Source: JACXTP01 sp963789555
GTDB taxonomy: Archaea; Thermoplasmatota; Thermoplasmata; Methanomassiliicoccales; UBA472
Reading direction: 5' to 3'
Assembly (NCBI GenBank): GCA_963789555.1
Contig: CAWBKY010000010.1
Span: 1 to 64,000 of the forward strand
DNA length: 64,000 nt
This document shows positions 52,412 to 62,431 of the stretch, in pieces. The position numbers and the translations under genes were made by a program. Position 1 is the first letter of the stretch; each line of letters starts with the position of its first letter. The notes below the pieces were generated by a model that did not search any database, was not told the origin of the DNA, and saw only the letters and a list, made by a program, of their open reading frames with translations.

Positions 52412-52903
52412 TCACTGGAACGATTCCAGGTCCAGGAAGGCCACCTTGCGGCCGTCCATGAAGAAGCCGATCTTCTTGTGCAGCATCACCGAGGCGGCAA
52501 GGTCGGACATGATGGTGCTCTGCACCGCCTTGGCCCCTTTCTTCTTGGCCTCAGTGGCTGTCTTCTTGAGCAACTTGTAGGCGATGCCTTTCCGCCTGTG
52601 GTTCGGGTGCACCGCGATGGACTCCACCCATAGCACCTTGGGTACGTTGTTTATGTACTCTACCATCTGGCCGAAGACGAAGCCTACTATATGGCCATCT
52701 TCCAGGGCTACGTAGCACAGTCCGCTCTTCAGGTAATGGTCGAAGGAATTTTGCGAGGATGCCCCGAGCTCGTCGATGAGGTCATGCGATAGCTGGTCCC
52801 AGCTTTTATGCAGCGACCCTTCCAGGTACTCTCTGATACAGAATAGCTCCAGCGCTCTCACGTGCCCGCGGTCGTTCTCCTTGAGTGCCCTTATCTCCAC
52901 CAT
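52412..52903 (-). CDS. GNAT-family N-acetyltransferase
   Basis: 163 residues. VGFVFGQMVEY is the central strand, ESIAVHPNHRRKGIAYKLLKK the acetyl-CoA-binding motif A (Arg-Arg-Lys-Gly-Ile-Ala), and AVQSTIMSDLAASVMLHKKI motif B. It resembles RimI/ArsB-type acetyltransferases that modify protein N-termini or small amines. Its ATG directly follows the ArgRS stop, so it is co-translated with argS. Confidence 0.88.
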   Translation of the reverse strand: MVEIRALKENDRGHVRALELFCIREYLEGSLHKSWDQLSHDLIDELGASSQNSFDHYLKSGLCYVALEDGHIVGFVFGQMVEYINNVPKVLWVESIAVHPNHRRKGIAYKLLKKTATEAKKKGAKAVQSTIMSDLAASVMLHKKIGFFMDGRKVAFLDLESFQ

Positions 52904-54619
52904 TTACATCTCCTCCGGCGCTGCGATCCCCATCGCCCCCAGCGCGCTGCGCAGGGTCCACATCGTCGCCTCCACCAGGCACAGTCTGGCGTCCTGATGC
53001 TCCCCTGACTTGAGCACCGGCACGGACTGGTAGAACTGGTTGAAGGCCGAGGCCAATTCGTGGCCGTAAGCGGGAAGGGCGTGGATCTTGCGCCTCTCCC
53101 CTGCCTCCTTGATTATGCTGGGATATAGGGAGAGGACACGAATAAGTTTTCTCTCCGACTCGTGCTCCAACTGCCTCACGTCCACTTCGGGGCGGTAGCT
53201 CCCTGCCTTGCGCAATATGCTGCAGGCCCGGGCATGGGCGTACTGCACGAACGGTGCGGAATTTCCCTCGAAGTTGAGGGCGTCCTCCCACTGGAAGACC
53301 AGCTGCTTCTCCGGCTGAACCCGGATGATGTTGTAGCGGATGGCCCCGGCGCCGATCTGCCTGGCGATCTCGAACATCCTTTCCTCGGAGATGTCGGTGC
53401 GGCGTTTGCGCACCTCCTCCATAGCACGGTCCTCGGCCTCATCGATCAGGTCGTCCAGGTAGACCACACGCCCCTTCCGGGTGGACATGCGCCCCTCGGG
53501 TAGCGCCACGAAGGCATAGAAGACGCACTCTGGGGCTTTTTCGACCCCCATTATCTTGAGGGCGGCGGCCAGGTGGGTCATGCCCAACTTCTGGTCCTCG
53601 CCCAGGACGTTGATGAGCCGGTCGGCCCGACTGAACTTGTTCAGGTGGTAGGCGAGATCTCGGGTGGTGTACAGCGTGGTGCCGTCCCGCCGTGTGAACG
53701 TGAACCGGGTGTTCTTGCCATGGATGCCAAACTCCTCCAGCTCCAGATAGAACGCCCCATCCTCCTCGCGGCAGTAGGGCGAGGCCTTGAGTCGGTCCAC
53801 CACCGCCTTCGATGAACCATCGATGATGAACTGTGACTCCCAGGTATAGCGGTCCAACCGGACGTTGACATCCTCCAGGCTGGAGCGGATGCCGTCCAGC
53901 ATCAGCTCCGTGGTCTCCGCCACCTGCTCGATGACATCGCGATCGCCGGACTCGAAGCGGACCAGCATGCTTGCCACCTGCTCCCCTACCTTGGGGTCCG
54001 ATTCCATGAGCTCGTTTGCCCTCTGGTAATATCCGACCAGGCGATGGTCGGCCTTCTCCTGGTCGGCAGTCCTGACCTCCGAGTCTGGGATGTTGGCCAC
54101 GCCCCAGGCCAACAGCACCACCTGTTTGCCCACATCGTTGACGAGGTACTCGGTCGTGACGTCATAACCGCATAGCTTCAGGCAGCGGCCCAGGGTGTCG
54201 CCGATCAATGGGTTGCGGGCCCGGCCCACATGGATCGGTCCGGTGGGGTTCACCGAGGTATGCTCCAGCAGCACCTTCACGCCCTTGGGCTCGGAGCGGC
54301 CATAGGCCTCCTTGACGTTGATGATGACCTCCAATGTCTGCTGGCAGAGCAGATTGCGATTGACCAGGAAGTTAACGTAACCTCGGTCCGCCCAAACCTT
54401 CTCCAACCTGTCGCCCAGGATCACGGCGGAGGCTACCTCCTCTGCGATCTGGACCGGCGCCTTGCGCGCCTTCTTGGCCAAAGGGAAGCAGGGAACGGCG
54501 AAGTCGGACAGTTCGACGGGAGGGACCTCCACCTCGTATTCCGCTGCCAAGCCCAAAGAGACCAGTGCGGCATCGACCGCCGATCGCACATCGGCCCGGA
54601 ACGGCTCCATCGGGTCCAT
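52904..54619 (-). CDS. argS: Arginyl-tRNA synthetase
   Basis: 571 residues. NPTGPIHVGRARN is the class I HIGH motif, the MSTRKG motif replaces KMSKS, and the C-terminal DALR anticodon-binding domain includes FNQFYQSVPVL. The N-terminal additional domain for tRNA D-loop contact is present. The ATG at 54619 overlaps the region just after the aRF1 stop, with GTGGGTGA upstream. Flanked by aRF1 and a GNAT gene. Confidence 0.95.
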   Translation of the reverse strand: MDPMEPFRADVRSAVDAALVSLGLAAEYEVEVPPVELSDFAVPCFPLAKKARKAPVQIAEEVASAVILGDRLEKVWADRGYVNFLVNRNLLCQQTLEVIINVKEAYGRSEPKGVKVLLEHTSVNPTGPIHVGRARNPLIGDTLGRCLKLCGYDVTTEYLVNDVGKQVVLLAWGVANIPDSEVRTADQEKADHRLVGYYQRANELMESDPKVGEQVASMLVRFESGDRDVIEQVAETTELMLDGIRSSLEDVNVRLDRYTWESQFIIDGSSKAVVDRLKASPYCREEDGAFYLELEEFGIHGKNTRFTFTRRDGTTLYTTRDLAYHLNKFSRADRLINVLGEDQKLGMTHLAAALKIMGVEKAPECVFYAFVALPEGRMSTRKGRVVYLDDLIDEAEDRAMEEVRKRRTDISEERMFEIARQIGAGAIRYNIIRVQPEKQLVFQWEDALNFEGNSAPFVQYAHARACSILRKAGSYRPEVDVRQLEHESERKLIRVLSLYPSIIKEAGERRKIHALPAYGHELASAFNQFYQSVPVLKSGEHQDARLCLVEATMWTLRSALGAMGIAAPEEM

Positions 54620-54621
54620 GG

Positions 54622-55869
54622 TCACCCACTCGTAGCGAAGCGCAACAGCGCGGCTATGCCGCCGAACGCCTTGAGGAGCATGTCGCCCTCCTCGGAATCG
54701 GCGGATATCAGTTCCACCTTCGTGCCCATGCTATCGGCCAGCTCGAACAGCTCGTCCACTATGTCCACATCTGCCCCGATGTTGGCGCTCTGGTTGCATT
54801 TGGGGCAGGGTATGACATCTGGGACGGTGGGCACGCTGACCTTGCCGCTGAAGCCACAGGATGGGCAATTGATCTCGACCCGCCTCTTGCGCAGCCCTTC
54901 CGATAGGAGCAGGATGTCCACCTGACCGATCTGGATGGCATGGCGCACCTCGTCCTCGCCGTAGGCGGCAAGGCTGCCCTCGCTCTTGCGGATCTCCTCC
55001 AACAGTCGAAGGATGAGCCTCTTCTCCCGCATCAGGTCAAGATCGCTAAGGTCTTCCTTGGCCTTGTCCACCAGCTCTTTAAGGCCGTACTCGTCCGTGT
55101 AGCCGATGTCGTAGGTGCCCAGGACCTTCTTCTGCAGCTCGTGATGAAGGTATCCAGTGTCGGCGAAGTAATCCTTGGTCGGTCCTGGCCCTCCGATCAG
55201 TATCCCTGCCAACCCTTCGAGGTTCAGGAACGAGTCGGTGGCAAGGTTGGCCAATTTATTGTAATAGTCGTTGGCGGCGATCTCGATGAGCCGTTCGAAT
55301 CGCTGGGCCGATTGCCCTCCCTTCCTGTGCTTGGATGGGACGAGGGAATCGAAGTTCCGGATCACGATGATGCGTTTGCCGCGCAACACGCCCAGTGTCG
55401 CCTCGCTGCGGTCCACTACGATGAGGCCATAGACCTTCTTGTCGAGCAGCATGTCCTGCAATGGCTCAAGGTAGAACTCGGAATCACAACGGTAAAGGAA
55501 GGTGGTGATCGGGTCTGGAGGCTCGAGCACATACTGGATCATCTTGGTCTGATCACCAACGCTCGCCGTCTCACCCACGAAGAAGACCACCCCGTTGGCG
55601 GGCGGGGTCTTGAAGTACTTAAGGCGGGCCAATATGGACTGGATGGCGCCCTGCACGTTCTTCCTGGTGCCTTGCGACTTGATGTTGGATGCCTGGGAGA
55701 ACTCCTCTCGCAGATAGTTCGACACATCCGATATCTGCTTGGTGGGCGGCACGTAGACTGAGATGAGCTCGGTACCGCGGCCCTTCAAATTCTTGATGGT
55801 CTCGAGGTCCCTCTTGAAATCGTACTTCTGACGATCGGTGAGGGTCTCCCCCTGGATCTTTTCAGCCAT
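54622..55869 (-). CDS. prf1: Peptide chain release factor aRF1
   Basis: 415 residues. NIKS at residues 62-65 reads stop codons, and RKGGQSAQRFERL has the GGQ that triggers peptide release. The C-terminal domain holds CPSCGF and CPKC cysteines of a zinc ribbon. Standard archaeal length. Stop codons TAA, TGA and TAG all occur at gene ends in this window, consistent with a normal omnipotent factor. Confidence 0.97.
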   Translation of the reverse strand: MAEKIQGETLTDRQKYDFKRDLETIKNLKGRGTELISVYVPPTKQISDVSNYLREEFSQASNIKSQGTRKNVQGAIQSILARLKYFKTPPANGVVFFVGETASVGDQTKMIQYVLEPPDPITTFLYRCDSEFYLEPLQDMLLDKKVYGLIVVDRSEATLGVLRGKRIIVIRNFDSLVPSKHRKGGQSAQRFERLIEIAANDYYNKLANLATDSFLNLEGLAGILIGGPGPTKDYFADTGYLHHELQKKVLGTYDIGYTDEYGLKELVDKAKEDLSDLDLMREKRLILRLLEEIRKSEGSLAAYGEDEVRHAIQIGQVDILLLSEGLRKRRVEINCPSCGFSGKVSVPTVPDVIPCPKCNQSANIGADVDIVDELFELADSMGTKVELISADSEEGDMLLKAFGGIAALLRFATSG

Positions 55870-55936
55870 AGTATGGACTACCTTATGGTTTTTAAGGGGG
55901 AGAAAGGATTACCCTGATAAATCTGTTGGTGCAGCC

Positions 55937-56620
55937 ATGGAGAACGTGGTGGTTTCAATCGGGGGTTCGGTCATAGTCCCTGGCAATGACGATCATGTGT
56001 ACCTCGCCTCGTTGGCGAAGCTCATCGAAGGGCTGTGCGAGGAGAGGCAGGTCTTCCTGGTCTGCGGGGGTGGCAAGGTGGCCCGCTACTACATCAACGC
56101 CGGTCGGGAGCTGGGCGCGAGCGTCCATGAGCTGGACGAGCTGGGGATAGGGGTTACGAGGCTCAATGCCGGCCTAGTGCAACTGGCCTTGGGGGACAAA
56201 GCGGTGAGGCGGGTGCCGCACACCGTCAAGGACGCCAAGCTCATCGCCCAGCCAGGCAAGGTAGTGGTCATGGGGGGCACGGTGCCAGGGCACACCACGG
56301 ACGCGGTGTCGGCGATGTTGGCCGAGGAGGTCCATGCCTGTCGCATCGTGAACGCCACCTCGGTGGACGCGGCCTACACCGCCGACCCGAAGAAGTTCAA
56401 GGAGGCCAGACGGCTTCACCGCATCAGCTTCAAGGAGCTCTATGACCTTGTCAACAAAGGTGAGCATGGCGCGGGACCGTCCGACGTATTCGACCGACTG
56501 GGAGCGGACATCGCCATGAAACATCACATCCCCATCTACATCGTCAACGGACGGAACCTCGAGGAGCTGCGCAAGGCCATCCTCGGCCTGGAGGTCGAGG
56601 GGACCTACGTAGGGGATTGA
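55937..56620 (+). CDS. pyrH: UMP kinase, archaeal type
   Basis: 227 residues of the amino-acid-kinase fold. VVSIGGSVIVPGNDD binds phosphate, LVCGGGKVARYYI follows, and VVMGGTVPGHTTDAVSAMLA and NATSVDAAYTADPKKFKEA are archaeal UMP-kinase hallmarks. Phosphorylates UMP to UDP. The ATG at 55937 is used; a longer frame upstream has no similarity. Divergent from aRF1. Confidence 0.93.
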   Translation: MENVVVSIGGSVIVPGNDDHVYLASLAKLIEGLCEERQVFLVCGGGKVARYYINAGRELGASVHELDELGIGVTRLNAGLVQLALGDKAVRRVPHTVKDAKLIAQPGKVVVMGGTVPGHTTDAVSAMLAEEVHACRIVNATSVDAAYTADPKKFKEARRLHRISFKELYDLVNKGEHGAGPSDVFDRLGADIAMKHHIPIYIVNGRNLEELRKAILGLEVEGTYVGD

Positions 56621-56651
56621 GCCGGGCCTGTCTAACTTTTTAGGACAGACC

Positions 56652-57491
56652 TCAAACGGATCGGTCTTCCAGGTCATGGCTGTCCACCGCTTCCAGACCT
56701 AGTGAGCGTGCCAATTCCTTCAGTTCGGTGGCCCGGCTCCGGCTCATGGACTTCCTGTGGATGTATACCAGCTCTGCCTTGCTGGCCTCTGCCGCCCTCC
56801 CTAACCTTTCCAACGCTATGGCGTCATCCACCTTCTCAATGGCGTAGTTAGGCACCATATGGCCGAAGCTGATGCGCTTGGTCAGGCAGACCTCGCTGAA
56901 GCGGGGGGCGTAGTGGCCGCCCCCTACGCCGATGGCGATCGGGTCGTCCAACGGGATCGGCCTCGAGCACTGCCGATGCGATGGCCTTGGCCGCCCCCTC
57001 ATGCCCCCAGTTGTCCTCCCCGCTGCCGATCTCGATGTAGGATGGTGGGTTTGCTTCATCCAGGGACCATGGTGAGTGGTCTCGAAGGACACCTGGAAGG
57101 GCAGCCCCTTCGCACTCTCGGTCAGTTTGATCAGTAGGGCGGTCATCAGCTCTGGGTCGGAGAGGACAAGCTCCCCCGGACGACCCCCGAAGTCAGCCGT
57201 GCCGTAGTTGCCTATGGGGTGCACCGTCAAGGTTGGGATGCCTGAGGCCGCCTTGTGCCGGGAAAGGAACAGGACCCTTTCGATCTGGAACCCTAGCTCT
57301 TGGCTCACGGATGCGTCGATATCATCGGAGAAAAGATGGGGTCTCTCGATCGTGACCATAACATCGTCGTCCCGGCGGTATGCGGGCCTCCCCGAAAAGG
57401 TACCTATCTCGGTCCAGTCCGCCATCTCCAGTAGACGGTCGCGGATGTTGATGCTAGCCCTGTCCTCGAGGCTGGATAGAAGCAGGCGCAT
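56652..57491 (-). CDS. dtdA: D-aminoacyl-tRNA deacylase, archaeal type (two frameshifts)
   Basis: 279 residues. MRLLLSSLEDRASINIRDRL and SVSQELGFQIERVLFLSRHKA start the family pattern, and FETTHHGP and GVGGGHYAPRFSEV are the conserved metal-site motifs. Between about 57060 and 56965 the true frame is shifted by one base and reads IEIGSGEDNWGHEGA, another family motif; a compensating change then returns to the original frame. It hydrolyses D-amino acids off tRNA. Confidence 0.85.
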   Translation of the reverse strand: MRLLLSSLEDRASINIRDRLLEMADWTEIGTFSGRPAYRRDDDVMVTIERPHLFSDDIDASVSQELGFQIERVLFLSRHKAASGIPTLTVHPIGNYGTADFGGRPGELVLSDPELMTALLIKLTESAKGLPFQVSFETTHHGPWMKQTHHPTSRSAAGRTTGGMRGRPRPSHRQCSRPIPLDDPIAIGVGGGHYAPRFSEVCLTKRISFGHMVPNYAIEKVDDAIALERLGRAAEASKAELVYIHRKSMSRSRATELKELARSLGLEAVDSHDLEDRSV

Positions 57492-57613
57492 GGACCGGGG
57501 AGCGTCTCCGTCCGAATTAATGTTTGCGTCTGGCCGTTATCAAGGTTGATTCGCGTAGCGTAATTGTAATGGTGTCCCTCATGGCATGCCCACGCCGTCC
57601 CAGGGAGGATACC

Positions 57614-58914
57614 ATGCCTAGTGCGGTCACAGTCGGCGAGAGGATATTGTTGCACTTGTCCCAGTTCTCGAAACATTCTGATAGCTTCGACGCCCCACCT
57701 GAGGTCAGTCAGGATGGGATCGCGGAGGCTTTGCGAATTTCCCGGGCCCATGCCGCCATAGAGCTGAAGAAGCTCAAGGAGGTCGAGGAGGTATCGGAGC
57801 GACTGTCCCACATCCGTCGAGGACCTACGAAACGGAAGGTCTATTTTCTGACTGAGAAGGGGGAAGTGAGGGCGAAGAGGCTTAAGGACTATGTCGCCAG
57901 GGAGGGGATCGAACTGGCACCGTTGCTCGATATGCGTCGATGCAAGGCTTCTGACCTTTGGAAGGCCACCCCGACCGACCTCCGTCCCATCCTTGGTAGT
58001 GGCCAGCGTTTTCAGGAGACCGTTCAGACGTTCGGCTTTGCCTCATACCACGGTGACATTGCTTCCTGAGGACGAGGAAGGCATGGTCGATCTGCCTAAG
58101 GAGATCAAGGAAAATCTCCCACCATTGATCGAACCGTCCACCCTAATGTCCCACCATTCCTTTGCCGCTGACTACTGGCTGAAGGAAGGCGATAGGAGGG
58201 AGAGGTTGCATCACCTCCTCCGCGCCGGTAGGGCGCTGGAGGCGGAGATGCTGGTGGCCAACCATGGCGCCATCCTTTGCTCGGAGCCTGACCAGGATCT
58301 CTTCGGAATGGTCATGGCCATCCCGCGTGGATCGTCCCGTTACGCCCCCAAGGTCCGCGAGGTCCAAGGGAGGGTGGCCCGCGCGGTCCAAGAGTACGGA
58401 TATCGCCTTGGCTTTAGCCGAGGAGCAGATGGCCTCGACCGATGCAGGGGAGAGGTTACGGGGCATAAAGCTGAAGGGTGGGGTCCTTGCCGATCGGAAA
58501 GAGTTCGAGCTATCCTACCTGGCCTTGGTCCAAGGTCGAAGCCAACAAGACCGTATCGATGTGGAACTGGAATGTGCCATCGCAGAGGTGCTGATCGCCC
58601 AGGGCAAGGCAGAGCAGGCAAAGGCCCTCGTCCTACCATTGATGACCGACGCCCGCTGTTCCAGCGACCTGATGGACCTAGAGCGGCTCTATTTCGAGAT
58701 GGGGCGGGCCTGTCAGGGAAGCCAGGAGCCCCACGAGGCCATAAAATACTATAGCAAGGCGGTCGGGTTGGCCAGGCCGGGGGACAAGCGCCGTATCTAC
58801 GAGGCCATGTCCTTGGCCTACCTGTCGATAGGGATGCGTGAGAAGGGAACGGAGTACGCCCTCAAGGCCGGGATCAAAAGACAGGACTGGAGCGAAGCAT
58901 GTCCAGGTCCGTGA
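57614..58914 (+). CDS. Winged-helix regulator with TPR-like C-terminus (frameshifted)
   Basis: About 432 residues after two one-base corrections (near 58050 and 58395). The N-terminus is a winged-helix domain (VSQDGIAEALRISRAHAAIELK, RKVYFLTEKGEVRAKRL). The rest is helical and TPR-like: HLLRAGRALEAEMLVANHG, CAIAEVLIAQGKAEQAKALV, YFEMGRACQGSQEPHEAIKY and YEAMSLAYLSIGMREKGTEY. The ATG at 57614 follows GGGAGGAT. Its end overlaps the convergent pheS by about 40 bases. A ligand- or protein-responsive regulator is a fair guess; archaeal Thermoplasmata carry several such proteins. Confidence 0.7.
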
Positions 58915-60394
58915 TGTAGAGCTCACGGATGTCCTTCAGGTTCCAGCGCAGCATGGCCAGCCTCTCGAAGCCCAGGCCCCAGGCGAGGACCGGGTGCTTA
59001 ACGCCCAAGGGCGCGGTCACCTCGGGACGGAACACCCCTGCGCCTCCCAGCTCCATCCATCTTCCATTGAAGTAGATGTCGATCTCCAACGATGGCTCGG
59101 TATAAGGGAATGGCCCCGGGCGCACCCGGATCGTATCGAACCCCATGCGGCGGTAGAACTCCCGCAGGACGTTGACCAGCATGTCGAAGTTGGCCCCCTC
59201 CTCCATTATGATGCCTTCGATCTGCACGAACTCGGGCAGGTGGGTCATGTCGATGGACTCGTTCCTGAAGATGCGGCTGAGGGAGAACACTTTGGCCGGG
59301 GGGTCCGGGTTCTTGGCCAGGTACCGGATGGTGTTGACCGTGGTATGGGTGCGGAGCAATGCCCTCTCCGCCTCTTCCCTGGACCACTGATAGCGCCAGC
59401 CCAAGGAGCCGGTGTCGCCTCCGTTCTCGTGCACCGCCTTCACCCTGGAGACGACGCCCTCGTCCTCGATCTCGACCTTGGCTGGCTTCCTGAGGTAGAA
59501 TGTGTCCTGCATGTCCCGGGCCGGGTGGTCCTGGGGCGTGAACAGGGCGTCCATGTTCCAGAACGCCGCCTGGACATACTCGTCGTCTATCTCGGTGAAT
59601 CCCATCTGGATGAAGATGCGGCGGACCTCGTCGGCCACCCGGGTGAGCGGGTGCTTCTTGGCCGCGTAGAGGCTGGGGGCGAAGGTGTTGACGTCGTACT
59701 TGCGTATGGAGACGTCGCGCCATTTCCCGGTCTTGATCAGTTCGGGGGTGAGCTGGGCCACCTCCTCCTTGAGCTCGATGCCTAAGGCGAGCACCTCATG
59801 CCCCAGGTCTGTGAGCGACAGCTCCCTCGACACCACCAGGCGCTCGGAGATGAGGTCCTGGCGAGTCTTCAACTGGGCCACGATGCTGGCGTCGACCTCG
59901 TCCTCGGGACGGTCGGCCTGGGCCAGGGAGCGTAACAACGCCTCGTCCGGCATGTCGGCGACCAATGACCCCTTGCCATTATCGGTCAGCACCATGGTGG
60001 GCGCGCCCGCCCCCTTCTCCATGCTGACCAGTGACTTGCGCTTGAGCCAGCCGATGGCCAGGGAGGCATCGCTCTTGCCTATTCCCTGCTCCAGCTCGGC
60101 GATGGTGCAACGGCCTCCATTGGACCCGATGAACTGTAGCGCCTTGCGCTCCGGAAGACCTCGCTCCAATATGTCCTTGGCCTTCAATGAATAGAACTTC
60201 TTGGCGCTCTCCTTGATCTCGACCAAGCCCTTGGACTGCAACCAGGAGGAGGCGTTCATGACCTCCACCAGCTGTTGGAACTGCCCCGCCTCGAAGACGC
60301 GCTCCGGAGATGCGCCCCCATCCAGGCCGTCCAACGTGAGCAATACCTTCCTCTCGGGGTAGCTCAGCCCTTCCAACAGCTGCGTCGCGCTCAT
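58874..60394 (-). CDS. pheS: Phenylalanyl-tRNA synthetase alpha subunit
   Basis: 506 residues. MSATQLLEGLSYPERKVL begins the archaeal/eukaryotic N-terminal helical DNA-binding-like domains. HPLTRVADEVRRIFIQMGF, DHPARDMQDTFYL, and the class II motifs FRNESIDMTHLPEFVQIEG and VLAWGLGFERLAML follow. The ATG at 60394 fits homologues. Third gene after trpS and the TrmO-like gene on this strand; PheT is not in the window. Confidence 0.95.
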   Translation of the reverse strand: MSATQLLEGLSYPERKVLLTLDGLDGGASPERVFEAGQFQQLVEVMNASSWLQSKGLVEIKESAKKFYSLKAKDILERGLPERKALQFIGSNGGRCTIAELEQGIGKSDASLAIGWLKRKSLVSMEKGAGAPTMVLTDNGKGSLVADMPDEALLRSLAQADRPEDEVDASIVAQLKTRQDLISERLVVSRELSLTDLGHEVLALGIELKEEVAQLTPELIKTGKWRDVSIRKYDVNTFAPSLYAAKKHPLTRVADEVRRIFIQMGFTEIDDEYVQAAFWNMDALFTPQDHPARDMQDTFYLRKPAKVEIEDEGVVSRVKAVHENGGDTGSLGWRYQWSREEAERALLRTHTTVNTIRYLAKNPDPPAKVFSLSRIFRNESIDMTHLPEFVQIEGIIMEEGANFDMLVNVLREFYRRMGFDTIRVRPGPFPYTEPSLEIDIYFNGRWMELGGAGVFRPEVTAPLGVKHPVLAWGLGFERLAMLRWNLKDIRELYITDLDMLRSSPVF

Positions 60395-60431
60395 GGTCGA
60401 TAGTGAAAAGCTCGACCGTATTTGGTATTTT

Positions 60432-60819
60432 TCACCGGTCCCTGCGCTTGGCAGGCTTGATGTCCAGGACCGGCGTGCCATCGAAGGCGTCCAAGCCCTC
60501 GCACCCTGACGCGGTCCCCTTCGATGGCCAACAGTTGCACCCTCTGCAGCCCGATGGGGTTGGGCCGGAAAGGGCTGTGCGACGCGAACACGCCCACCTC
60601 GGGGTTGTCGGGATCGCCTTTGGGATGGAGCTTCAAATTGTACCCCTGGTCGATGTTCCGGTCGAAAAGGAATATGACGTCGATCTCCTCCGATTCCTCC
60701 AACCTGTACAGCCCGGGGACGAAATCGGGAAGCATCACTATCTCCGACACCACCTCTGAGAAGTCCCTGGTGGAAAGGACGCCGTTGCGGACGTGGCCGA
60801 TGGGCTCCAGCTTCAGCAT
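60432..60819 (-). CDS. trmO: TrmO-like tRNA methyltransferase (3' frameshift)
   Basis: About 128 residues. LEPIGHVRNGVLS, IVMLPDFVPGLYRLEESEEI and FASHSPFRPNPIGLQRVQLL are the TrmO/TsaA fold signatures; TrmO adds a methyl to t6A37 of certain tRNAs. One extra G near 60503 shifts the end; corrected it reads RGLDAFDGTPVLDIKPAKRR. It starts inside the last codons of trpS (ATGCTGA), so the two are coupled. Confidence 0.88.
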
Positions 60820-61935
60820 TTCGAGCTCAGCATGAAGTCCTGCACCTTCTCCTTCGCCTCTTCCCTTCTCTGCTGGTGCACTTCCAGGAACTTCGTGATC
60901 CGCTCGGTCAGGATCTGTTTGCACTCTCCGCATAGGACCTCCCCCTTCCTGCAGCGTTCGGCCAGAACGATCGACCGCTTCGTCGCTGGGCTCGAAGAGG
61001 ATGAACTGGTACTTGAACACCGCGCAGATGTCCGGTCTGCCGCCGTTCTTCCTCTGCTCCTCCACCGACACCGCTCCGCCCGTGAACGCCTGGCCTATCT
61101 TCTTCCTCACCGTCTTGGGGTTGTCGGTGGTGAAGATGGTGGTGTTCGGCTCGGAGGAGGACATCTTGTCGCCCCCGCTGAGGCTGGGGAACATCTTGGA
61201 ATGCAGCAGGGCCGGCTTGGGCATGCCGATCATCGGCGCCACGTCCCTCGCCACCCGGAAGTGCGCGTCCTGGTCGATGCCGCAGGGAATGAGGCAGGGG
61301 GTGGCCTTCCCATATAGGGCATGCTCTATGAAGCAAGGCGCCGCCTGAATGCTGGTATAGAATATCTCGCCGATGTTGTTGCTGTTGTCGAAGCCGAAGA
61401 CCGCCTTGGCGGTCGAGAACGTCACGCGCTTCGCCACCTCCAAGGCCAGGGGGTAGAGGAGCTTGATGCAGTCAGTGTCCAGCACGATCTTGGTCTTGGC
61501 CGGGTCGAAACCTAGGGCGATGACGTCCAACGCGTTCTCATACGCGAAGTTCTTGGTGTCCTTCAGGGAGAGGTTGTCGTTGAAGAGGAACTTCTCGTCG
61601 TCGGTCATCTGGAAGTAGAGTTTGACGTCGAAGGTGTCCTGGATCCACTTGTTGAATATCCAAGGGGTCAGGTGGCCGAGGTGGATGTGACCGGAGGGCC
61701 CTCTGCCGGTGTACAGGAAGAACTTGTTGCCCTTGTCGTACTGGTCCAGTATCCATTCCAGGTCCCTCTGGGAATAGAAGACGCCCCGACGCAGCATCGG
61801 ATGCAGCGGACCGTACTTGGCCAGGCGATGGAGCATCTCCTCATCGATCCTTTTCGTCCCAAAGCGGGTGATCAGCTCATCGTAATCGATGTCCCCGCTC
61901 ACCTCCCAGGGGGTGACCTTGAAGTCGTTCATCAT
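60813..61935 (-). CDS. trpS: Tryptophanyl-tRNA synthetase (frameshifted)
   Basis: About 373 residues, archaeal/eukaryotic type. GRGPSGHIHLGHLTPW holds HIGH, LSGGDKMSSSEPNTTIF the KMSKS-equivalent. The frame breaks near 60970; corrected, the tail reads IVLAERCRKGEVLCGECKQI and ends QDFMLSSKC-stop. TrpRS is indispensable, so the break is best seen as a sequence error. The neighbouring tRNA-Trp gene is 43 kb away. Confidence 0.92.
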
Positions 61936-62004
61936 CGCACCGGTGGGCGGACAACGCTCGGAGGCGTAATAAACTCCTTGGCTGCAAATTGATTATTCGC
62001 ACAT

Positions 62005-62195
62005 ATGAATGTGATCATGGTGGTGGAGATGGAGGAGGAGGACCCATCACGGGTCTATGCGGTCGAGGCGAGGCGAAGAGGAGATGGAAGTTGGAGAAGC
62101 TGGAGCCTTTCGTCATCACCGAGGGTATGGCCGAAGCGATCGGGGTATTACAGTTTCATGCCCGCTCTCCGAATTCATCCTCTACAGGGGAATAA
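62005..62195 (+). CDS. Possible small protein with a frame break
   Basis: If the frame changes near 62080, the stretch reads MNVIMVVEMEEEDPSRVYAV, then KLEKLEPFVITEGMAEAIGV and ends at 62195. Both halves look protein-like and the join falls in a purine run. It is divergent from trpS by 69 bases. No family recognised; about 63 residues. Could be chance. Confidence 0.3.
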
Positions 62196-62431
62196 TGCAT
62201 GCATCATTTCTGGCATTTTGGCTGCGTTCGTCCTGGCTCATCGTATACCCCGAAGGGATGATTGGTTCACCGCCGATCGTTTTCACTGCGATAACCTGTC
62301 GGCCTGGGTGATATACTGGGACCTTCAAGAATCTGGGAGACGTCCCATGGAGATGGCATGTAGGAAGAGACCTCCTAAATCGATTGATTAAAATATCAGG
62401 AACGGTCGTGCCGCCGTCTAAAGGGTCCCAC

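Noticed and set aside
60391..61935. A TrpRS-TrmO fusion protein
   Set aside because: The continuous frame arises only because two frame breaks happen to link the genes. Repaired, each gene has its own start, stop and family-typical end (ATGCTGA overlap).
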